Below are positions 31,990-37,720 of a stretch of 37,720 bases of DNA, piece after piece. Source of the DNA: Cytophagaceae bacterium (GTDB lineage Bacteria > Bacteroidota > Bacteroidia > Cytophagales > Cytophagaceae). The notes under the pieces are model-generated. The model made no database searches, had not been told where the DNA came from, and saw only the letters and a list, made by a program, of their open reading frames with translations. Where the stretch lies: NCBI GenBank assembly GCA_029237685.1, contig JAQZBV010000012.1, positions 1 through 37,720 of the forward strand. The letters are read 5' to 3'. The position numbers were made by a program, and so were the translations under genes. Numbering within the stretch: position 1 is the first letter of the stretch; each line of letters opens with the position of its first letter.

Positions 31990-32859
31990 ATGGAATTACA
32001 AGAAAAAATTGACCAGTACCTTTTAGATCAGCTTAGTCCTGCAGACAAGACTAAGTTTGAGCAATTGATCGCAGGAGACAGCCACCTTAAAAGTGAAGTA
32101 GCCTTGCAACAATCTGTTGTTACCGCTTTGGGCAATACAAGATCGATGCAATTGAAGGCTCGCATGCAAAAAATTCCGGTTTCGATGGCCAGCACAGGAA
32201 ATGCGCTTCGCCTAAAGTGGATCGGAATTGCAACAACTGGTGCTGTAGCAGCAGGCTTAATCATTTTCTTCTTAACAGGCACCGGTCAAGAAAAAAACAC
32301 TGAATCTGCTGAATCATCGTCGATACAGCAAACTACCTCTACGGAGATTTCTCCTGCTGTAGTGCCCACTATAGAGTCTACTACTCCATCTGCTGAAAGC
32401 CAAACAGAGAAAGCAGAACAAGCGGTTGTCGTTAAAAAACAGAAAAATACAGGTACTGTTGCTCCCTCTAACGAGATCAAAGCATTTGATAACAGCGCCA
32501 ATTTTGATGATATAGAAAATGGCAATGTCACTACCCCTAATGCCGAAAACAGCAGTGCGCCTGCTAATACCCTGTATACTGAAACAAACAATAAACTATC
32601 AAACCTTTCAGTAACGGTAGACAACAGCAACAGTAAAGATAAGAGCTACCAATTCACGGGTTCTAAACTGACACTGTTCGGTGATTTCAACAACAAGCCT
32701 TATGAATTGCTGGAGTTGAACAATAAAGGACAGAAAAACTTATTCCTGAGCTACAATAATGAATACTACGAATTGGTTTGGGGACAAATGAAGAAAACTC
32801 CTTTGAAAAAAGTATCTCACAAAGAGACCTTGGAGAAGCTGAAAGTGATCAATCCTTAA
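31990..32859 (+). CDS. Probable membrane-bound anti-sigma factor
   Basis: The 289-residue protein (ATG 31990 preferred to TTG 31981) has an N-terminal soluble domain (residues 1-60) with the pattern QYLLDQLSPADKTKFEQLIA that is common in Bacteroidota anti-sigma proteins. One transmembrane segment follows at about 80-98, then a long low-complexity linker rich in Ser, Thr, Glu and Asn, and a C-terminal periplasmic part with FTGSKLTLFGDFN. The order after an ECF sigma gene and the single span fit an anti-sigma factor. No zinc-binding HXXXCXXC is present. Confidence 0.75.
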   Translation: MELQEKIDQYLLDQLSPADKTKFEQLIAGDSHLKSEVALQQSVVTALGNTRSMQLKARMQKIPVSMASTGNALRLKWIGIATTGAVAAGLIIFFLTGTGQEKNTESAESSSIQQTTSTEISPAVVPTIESTTPSAESQTEKAEQAVVVKKQKNTGTVAPSNEIKAFDNSANFDDIENGNVTTPNAENSSAPANTLYTETNNKLSNLSVTVDNSNSKDKSYQFTGSKLTLFGDFNNKPYELLELNNKGQKNLFLSYNNEYYELVWGQMKKTPLKKVSHKETLEKLKVINP

Positions 32860-32884
32860 AACAACGCTCTGCATAAATCTTTAG

Positions 32885-32920
32885 ATAATGGCCAAATTTA
32901 TTCTTAAATTTGGCCATTAT
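32885..32920. terminator. Perfect 16-bp inverted repeat before ftsX
   Basis: ATAATGGCCAAATTTA and TAAATTTGGCCATTAT are exact inverted repeats around TTCT. The hairpin lies 25 bases after the anti-sigma stop and ends 5 bases before the ftsX ATG. It is probably the sigma-operon terminator, although no T run of length follows and it would overlap the ftsX leader. Confidence 0.7.
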
Positions 32921-32925
32921 TGTTT

Positions 32926-33822
32926 ATGGGAGACGTTACAAAACACATACGCCGAAAGAAAATACTGGGCAACTTTCCTTTTGTCATTGTATTCACAAGC
33001 ATGACCCTGGCACTTTTTGTTTTAGGGGTATTCACGTTCATTCTGGTTCATGCCGGACAGCTTTCTCAATTTCTTGAGGAAAGCATCGAAGTGCACGTCA
33101 TTTTGAATAAGGAAATTTCAGAAAGCCAGAGAGCCTATATTGAGACCCAATTGAACGCTCAGCCTTTCGTTCTCAGAAAAGATCAAAATGTCATGATCAA
33201 ATACGTGAGTGAGAACGATGCGAAAAAAGATTTCATCAAAAGTTATGGCGAAGATTTTATGACCGTACTGGATGAGAATCCTTTGCATTCCTCTTTCATT
33301 CTAAAATTAAAACCGGAATACCTTCATAAAAAATCACTCGCGGACATCGCCTTGAAAATCTCTAAATGGGACCAGGTAAAAGAAGTGTATTACCTGGAGG
33401 ACCTTGCCGATCAGATTACCAAAAACATTCGCCTGCTCACCATCATCTTTGTATCCTTCAGTATTGTGCTGTTGATCATCACCATTTTATTGATCAATAA
33501 CACAATCAAACTAGCCCTCTACTCGCAACGCTTCCTGATCCGCAGCATGCAATTGGTGGGAGCGACACAGTTCTTTATACAAAAACCATTTCTAGCGCGT
33601 GCCTTTTCACAAGGCCTCATCAGCGGAGCTACCGCTTCTTTGCTATTGGCCGGCGTTTATTATTACATCCTAGGCATGTTCCCGGATTTTCAGGCGCTCA
33701 ATACGCCTTACTTACCGCATGTGATCGGCACATTGATTTTGTTTGGCGGTCTGTTGGGCTTGTTCAGTTCCCTGATCGTAATCAATAAATACCTTAAAAT
33801 GTCGTTAGACGAATTGTATTAA
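32926..33822 (+). CDS. ftsX: Cell division protein FtsX
   Basis: The 298-residue protein has an N-terminal membrane span (about 20-42), a periplasmic domain with HVILNKEISESQ and a C-terminal set of three spans typical of the FtsX permease fold. FtsX works with the ATPase FtsE to activate cell-wall hydrolases at the septum. No ftsE is in the window. I use ATG 32926 instead of the TTG 6 bases earlier. The gene opens the ftsX-DUF3098-uppP-truB-ribF cluster seen in many Bacteroidota. Confidence 0.9.
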   Translation: MGDVTKHIRRKKILGNFPFVIVFTSMTLALFVLGVFTFILVHAGQLSQFLEESIEVHVILNKEISESQRAYIETQLNAQPFVLRKDQNVMIKYVSENDAKKDFIKSYGEDFMTVLDENPLHSSFILKLKPEYLHKKSLADIALKISKWDQVKEVYYLEDLADQITKNIRLLTIIFVSFSIVLLIITILLINNTIKLALYSQRFLIRSMQLVGATQFFIQKPFLARAFSQGLISGATASLLLAGVYYYILGMFPDFQALNTPYLPHVIGTLILFGGLLGLFSSLIVINKYLKMSLDELY

Positions 33823-33845
33823 ACTTTAAACTTAATTTTTATACC

Positions 33846-34058
33846 ATGAGCAATCAACCGCTAGTTTTCGGAAAAAGAAATTACCAAATCCTCGTTGCTT
33901 CTTTAGTACTTATTTCCTTGGGCTTTGTTTTAATGAGCCTGGAAAAAGGTCAATATGGAATTGGCACATTAGGATTGACCGTAGGACCGATGGTGGTATT
34001 GGCCGGATTCGGTTTGGCTTTTTGGTCTATATTATACAAAGATAAGACGAAGAAATAA
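33846..34058 (+). CDS. DUF3098 family small membrane protein
   Basis: The 70-residue protein has two membrane segments (about residues 13-32 and 44-62) joined by a polar turn. The length, the FGKRNYQI start and the position between ftsX and uppP match the DUF3098 family of Bacteroidota. Its function is unknown; association with cell division or envelope synthesis is inferred only from its neighbours. The stop overlaps the uppP ATG by one base. Confidence 0.85.
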   Translation: MSNQPLVFGKRNYQILVASLVLISLGFVLMSLEKGQYGIGTLGLTVGPMVVLAGFGLAFWSILYKDKTKK

Positions 34059-34858
34059 TGACCATTACACAAGCATTGATTCTGGCTGTAGTTGAAGGGT
34101 TGACAGAATTTTTACCGGTATCTTCTACCGGACACATGATCATCGTTTCCTCTTTGATGGGCATTAGTTCGGATGAATTTACCAAGATCTTTACGGTAAA
34201 CATTCAGTTTGGAACCATCCTGTCTGTGGTTGTTTTGTATTATAAGCGATTCTTCAAATCCATACAGTTCTATTTCCTCTTACTCGCCGCATTTATACCT
34301 GCAGCTATACTTGGTTTTTTATTCGGCGACTATATCGATACTTTATTAGAACGAGTAGATGTTGTTGCTTACATGCTCATCTTAGGCGGTGTGTTTTTTC
34401 TTTTTCTGGATAAGGTATTCCCTACTAAAGAAAATACAACAACAGAAACAGACCAGATTTCGTCTCTCTCCTATCTCAAATCATTTGCCATTGGCTGCTT
34501 CCAATGCCTGGCGCTTGTGCCGGGTGTGTCAAGAGCTGCCGCTACCATTGTAGGAGGCTTATCACAAGGATTGACAAGAAAAAACGCAGCCGAATTTTCC
34601 TTCTTCCTCGCTGTACCCACTATGTTTGCCGCGTCCGCTTACAAATTATTAAAAGACCATGCCTTCATCAATCAGGATAACATAAGTCTTTTATTGATTG
34701 GAAACGTTGTGGGCTTTATCGTAGCGCTCATCGCTATCAAAGGCTTTATTTCTTTTGTGAGCAAACGAGGCTTCGCGGTATTCGGCTATTACAGAATCGT
34801 ATTGGGCCTGCTTGTATTGACCTTGTATTACTTAGGTGTTAACCTACAGGTAAACTAA
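34058..34858 (+). CDS. uppP: Undecaprenyl-diphosphatase UppP (BacA)
   Basis: The 266-residue membrane enzyme removes a phosphate from undecaprenyl diphosphate so that the lipid carrier can be reused for peptidoglycan. The motif [16 protein letters not shown] near residues 14-29 and [10 protein letters not shown] near 153 are the two signature segments; the second is a variant of the usual PGxSRSGxTI. Seven or eight hydrophobic segments are visible. The one-base overlap with DUF3098 suggests coupled translation. Confidence 0.93.
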   Translation: MTITQALILAVVEGLTEFLPVSSTGHMIIVSSLMGISSDEFTKIFTVNIQFGTILSVVVLYYKRFFKSIQFYFLLLAAFIPAAILGFLFGDYIDTLLERVDVVAYMLILGGVFFLFLDKVFPTKENTTTETDQISSLSYLKSFAIGCFQCLALVPGVSRAAATIVGGLSQGLTRKNAAEFSFFLAVPTMFAASAYKLLKDHAFINQDNISLLLIGNVVGFIVALIAIKGFISFVSKRGFAVFGYYRIVLGLLVLTLYYLGVNLQVN

Positions 34859-34860
34859 AC

Positions 34861-35535
34861 ATGGAACTGCCGGAAGACCAAGGTCAAATTTTACTCATCG
34901 ATAAGCCATTAACCTGGACTTCCTTCGATGTAGTACGAAAGATCCGCAACCTTACCCGCATCAAGAAAACAGGCCATGCCGGCACGCTGGATCCCTTGGC
35001 AACAGGGCTGCTTATCGTTTGCCAGGGAAAAGCGACCAAGAAGATTGAAGGCATTCAAAATGCCGAAAAAGAATATACCGGCACCATTCATCTGGGTGCT
35101 ACTACGGCTTCCTATGATTTGGAATCTGAACCTACTCCTCAACTAGACATCTCTCACCTGACTCCTGAATTCATTTTACAACAAGCTTCCTCTTTTGTAG
35201 GATTCATTGATCAGGTCCCTCCTATTTTCTCTGCCATCAAAGTAGATGGAAAGCGATCTTACGACCTGGCTCGTAAAGGACTTGAACCGGAATTAAAAAG
35301 CAGACGAATTGAAATCAAAGCATTTGACATTACAGACATCCGCCTGCCTGAAATCACCTTTCGCGTGGCTTGTTCTAAAGGAACCTATATACGCAGTCTG
35401 GCGCATGACCTGGGACAAAAATTAGGCACCGGCGCTTATTTAAAATCGCTGCGCAGAACAAAAATCGGAGATTATTCTGTCGACGACGCGCTCACACCGG
35501 ATGCATTTAAAGACACGCTCACTCAACCTTTGTAA
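34861..35535 (+). CDS. truB: tRNA pseudouridine(55) synthase
   Basis: The 224-residue enzyme makes pseudouridine 55 in the T-loop of tRNA. The catalytic Asp44 lies in GHAGTLDPLATG. The QVPPIFSAIKVDGKRSYDLAR and SKGTYIRSLAHDLG segments are family-specific. It is shorter than the E. coli enzyme because the C-terminal PUA extension is absent, as in many Bacteroidota. It starts 2 bases after uppP and ends just before ribF. Confidence 0.95.
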   Translation: MELPEDQGQILLIDKPLTWTSFDVVRKIRNLTRIKKTGHAGTLDPLATGLLIVCQGKATKKIEGIQNAEKEYTGTIHLGATTASYDLESEPTPQLDISHLTPEFILQQASSFVGFIDQVPPIFSAIKVDGKRSYDLARKGLEPELKSRRIEIKAFDITDIRLPEITFRVACSKGTYIRSLAHDLGQKLGTGAYLKSLRRTKIGDYSVDDALTPDAFKDTLTQPL

Positions 35536-35536
35536 T

Positions 35537-36472
35537 TTGAAAGTACTCTATAACCTCGATGATTTCCCTGTTGACACGCACGCCGTAGTGTCTATAGGAA
35601 CATTTGATGGTGTACACAAAGGACATCAATTGATCCTTCAGGAATTAAAAAAGCAAACGGATGCACAGCATGCTTCTGTTGTGTTTACCTTTTGGCCGCA
35701 TCCTAAAAAAGTATTATCCAACGGATCCTCACCAAAGCTGCTTTCTACACTGGAAGAGCGCTTGTCTTTGATAGAAAAGGCAGGCATCGATTATACGGTG
35801 GTTGTTCCCTTCAACAAAGAACTTTCAGCCTTGAGTGCGAGATCTTTTGTGGAAGAAATTTTGGTCAACAAATTACACTTGCATAAAATCATCATTGGTT
35901 ATGACCATCGCTTTGGCAATGACAGAACAGGGGATTTGTCTTTTTTAAAAAGTGTGGCTGACGAATTTAATTTTGAAGTGCAGGAAATACCGGCGCAGTA
36001 CATAGAACAAACAGCCGTTAGCTCTACCAAAATCAGAACGGCACTCGCTCAACACCAATGCAGCGAAGCCACAAAACACCTGGGGTATTATTACAGCATA
36101 GCAGGAGAAGTAGTCCGAGGGAAGCAATTGGGCAGAACACTGGGATACCCTACCGCCAATCTAAAAGTAAAAGATGCAGACAAACTCATTCCGAGCGATG
36201 GCATCTATGCCGTATGGGCGGAAGGAAGTTTTGGAGTAAGACCCGGTATGATGAGCATCGGCAATAATCCTACTATTGAAGGGGCTTCGCACAGTATAGA
36301 AGTGCACATCTTCAATTTGGACTCAGATTTGTACACCCAAGAAGTAAGAGTATACTTTGTTGAATACATGAGAGCTGAACTTAAATTTTCAGGTCTCGAA
36401 GCACTGATCGATCAGTTAAAAAAAGATGAAGTAGCCTCTAAACGTATTCTTGCTAACCATCCACAACCATGA
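35537..36472 (+). CDS. ribF: Bifunctional riboflavin kinase/FAD synthetase RibF
   Basis: The 311-residue protein has an N-terminal adenylyltransferase domain ([13 protein letters not shown] near residue 21 and SSTKIRTAL near 165) and a C-terminal flavokinase domain ([11 protein letters not shown] near 205). It makes FMN and then FAD. I place the start at TTG 35537, one base after the truB stop, because the encoded (M)[10 protein letters not shown] matches the usual RibF N-terminus. An ATG at 35501 would add 12 unrelated residues and overlap truB. Confidence 0.88.
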   Translation: MKVLYNLDDFPVDTHAVVSIGTFDGVHKGHQLILQELKKQTDAQHASVVFTFWPHPKKVLSNGSSPKLLSTLEERLSLIEKAGIDYTVVVPFNKELSALSARSFVEEILVNKLHLHKIIIGYDHRFGNDRTGDLSFLKSVADEFNFEVQEIPAQYIEQTAVSSTKIRTALAQHQCSEATKHLGYYYSIAGEVVRGKQLGRTLGYPTANLKVKDADKLIPSDGIYAVWAEGSFGVRPGMMSIGNNPTIEGASHSIEVHIFNLDSDLYTQEVRVYFVEYMRAELKFSGLEALIDQLKKDEVASKRILANHPQP

Positions 36473-37161
36473 TCAACAAAACAGTACAACATGTAGACGA
36501 AGCCATTCGCGACATCCATGATGGAGCGACGATTATGTTTGGAGGCTTCGGATTATGCGGGATACCCGAGAACTGTATCGCTGCATTACAGAAAAGAGGA
36601 ACAAAAAACCTCACTTGCATTTCCAACAACGCCGGTGTAGATGGATTCGGATTAGGCTTACTATTAGCCACCCGACAAATAAAAAAAATGATTTCTTCCT
36701 ACGTTGGAGAAAATCACGAATTTGAAAAACAACTCTTATCCGGAGAACTGGATGTGGAACTTATTCCGCAAGGTACACTGGCCGAGCGTATCAGGGCGGG
36801 AGGAGCAGGTATACCGGCATTTTACACCCCTGCAGGTTATGGTACCGAAGTTGCCCATGGAAAAGAAGTGAGAGAATTCGATGGTAAACCACATTTACTC
36901 GAGCATTGGCTGCGTGCTGATTTTTCTATCGTAAAAGCATGGAAAGGAGATACGGCAGGAAACCTGATCTTCAAAGGAACGGCACGAAACTTTAATCCTA
37001 TGATGGCCACGGCAGGAACAATTACCATTGCAGAAGTAGAAGAACTGGTGCATGCAGGTGAATTAGATCCGAATGAAATTCATACACCCGGTATATTCGT
37101 TGCGCGAATATTTAAAGGAGAAAAGTATGAAAAAAGAATTGAGAACCTAACCACTTCATAA
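36469..37161 (+). CDS. 3-oxoacid CoA-transferase subunit A
   Basis: The 230-residue subunit belongs to the succinyl-CoA:3-ketoacid or acetoacetate CoA-transferase family. [12 protein letters not shown] near residue 22 and PAGYGTEVA near 124 are the family signatures. The complex moves CoA between acyl donors and acetoacetate, in use or formation of ketone bodies. The ATG overlaps the ribF stop by 4 bases, and subunit B starts one base after the stop. Confidence 0.93.
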   Translation: MINKTVQHVDEAIRDIHDGATIMFGGFGLCGIPENCIAALQKRGTKNLTCISNNAGVDGFGLGLLLATRQIKKMISSYVGENHEFEKQLLSGELDVELIPQGTLAERIRAGGAGIPAFYTPAGYGTEVAHGKEVREFDGKPHLLEHWLRADFSIVKAWKGDTAGNLIFKGTARNFNPMMATAGTITIAEVEELVHAGELDPNEIHTPGIFVARIFKGEKYEKRIENLTTS

Positions 37162-37162
37162 C

Positions 37163-37720
37163 ATGGCACTCGATAAATACGGCATCGCCAAACGCATCGC
37201 GCAGGAAGTAAAGGATGGCTACTATGTGAATTTAGGTATTGGCATCCCAACGTTGGTAGCAAACTATATTCCTTCCGATATTCAAGTCATGTTGCAATCG
37301 GAAAATGGTTTATTGGGCATGGGTGCATTTCCCAGCAAAGACAATATAGATCCTGACTTGATCAATGCGGGTAAACAAACCGTCACTGCCATTAACGGAG
37401 CTGCCTTGTTTAATTCGGCAGAAAGTTTCGCCATGATCAGAAGCGGCAAAATTGACTTAACCATTTTAGGAGCCATGGAAGTGTCCGAACAAGGAGACAT
37501 TGCCAACTGGAAAATTCCGGGCAAAATGGTGAAAGGTATGGGAGGTGCTATGGATCTTGTCGCTTCAGCGCGCAACATCATTGTTGCCATGCAGCATACC
37601 AGCAAAGATGGCCAGTCGAAGCTCTTGAAGACTTGCAGCCTTCCTCTTACCGGCTTGAATTGTGTAAAAAAAGTATTTTCCGATTTAGGCGTATTTGATA
37701 TCTTGCCGGGAGGTGGATTC
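37163..37720 (+). CDS. 3-oxoacid CoA-transferase subunit B (partial at the window end)
   Basis: The first 186 residues of the catalytic subunit are visible. The sequence begins MALDKYGIAKRIAQEVKDG. The active-site glutamate is in the SENG motif (QSENGLLGMG, near residue 46), where the CoA thioester intermediate forms. The usual protein has about 215-220 residues, so about 30 are outside the window. It is translated directly after subunit A. Confidence 0.93.
   Translation, partial: MALDKYGIAKRIAQEVKDGYYVNLGIGIPTLVANYIPSDIQVMLQSENGLLGMGAFPSKDNIDPDLINAGKQTVTAINGAALFNSAESFAMIRSGKIDLTILGAMEVSEQGDIANWKIPGKMVKGMGGAMDLVASARNIIVAMQHTSKDGQSKLLKTCSLPLTGLNCVKKVFSDLGVFDILPGGGF

Noticed and set aside
35501-35536. 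ATG start of ribF inside truB
   Set aside because: The extra 12 residues do not match RibF proteins, while the TTG at 35537 gives the normal N-terminus directly after the truB stop.

Overview
The window looks like a chromosomal segment of a member of the Bacteroidota, probably a free-living, polymer-degrading cytophagal or sphingobacterial type. I infer this from the C-terminal type IX secretion (T9SS) sorting domain on a large modular secreted protein, the ftsX-DUF3098-uppP-truB-ribF gene order, start sites with little Shine-Dalgarno character, and promoter elements of the TAnnTTTG type at several genes. No prophage, CRISPR array, transposase or rRNA is visible. Most of the window is housekeeping or metabolic, and both ends cut through genes.

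Layout. 1-291: start of an unidentified minus-strand gene. 430-2656: a phosphohexomutase and a small membrane protein. 2861-6256: serine biosynthesis, with a phosphatase-dehydrogenase fusion (SerB-like + SerA) followed by SerC, then a MaoC/PhaJ-like hydratase; a bestrophin-like channel follows. 7346-8650 (minus): an alanine/aspartate-type aminotransferase. 8651-9658: a gene-poor stretch with an interspersed GC-rich repeat, a 95-aa orphan gene and a 145-nt class II tRNA-like gene with an unusual expanded variable arm. 9659-11506: an Lrp/AsnC regulator and a convergent GT-C-like membrane protein. 11716-17805: a full SUF iron-sulphur operon (sufBCDSE, a SufT-like protein and a bacilliredoxin-like protein). 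18063-25503: a secreted, probably chitin-related region with a 1631-aa modular T9SS substrate, a periplasmic thioredoxin-fold protein, a DUF2238 membrane protein and a GH18 lipoprotein. 25743-28980 (minus): a GH13 amylase, an NAD-dependent epimerase and a CysH-type reductase. 28981-29670: a long non-coding stretch carrying an inverted pair of the same GC-rich repeat seen at 8761. 29671-31292: QueD-like protein, FolE and a MarR regulator. 31434-32859: an ECF sigma factor and its probable anti-sigma factor. 32926-37720: ftsX, DUF3098, uppP, truB, ribF and a two-subunit 3-oxoacid CoA-transferase, the second subunit cut by the window end.

The most unusual material is between genes. At least five intergenic sites (7142-7345, 9297-9358, 10196-10262, 13182-13241, 14003-14057) carry short repeats with a period of about seven bases. 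At every site the heptamer is a different sequence, and at all of them part of the array is arranged so that the transcript could fold into a hairpin. Two further repeat families, one GC-rich beginning GGGCG and one containing CCCCTTCAGGGG, sit at other gene ends. The tRNA-like gene has a good promoter, a leucine-type D-arm, a GUC anticodon loop and a structured 64-nt insertion in the variable arm. It is the best candidate here for something undescribed. All functional calls are from reading the sequence; no database search was possible.
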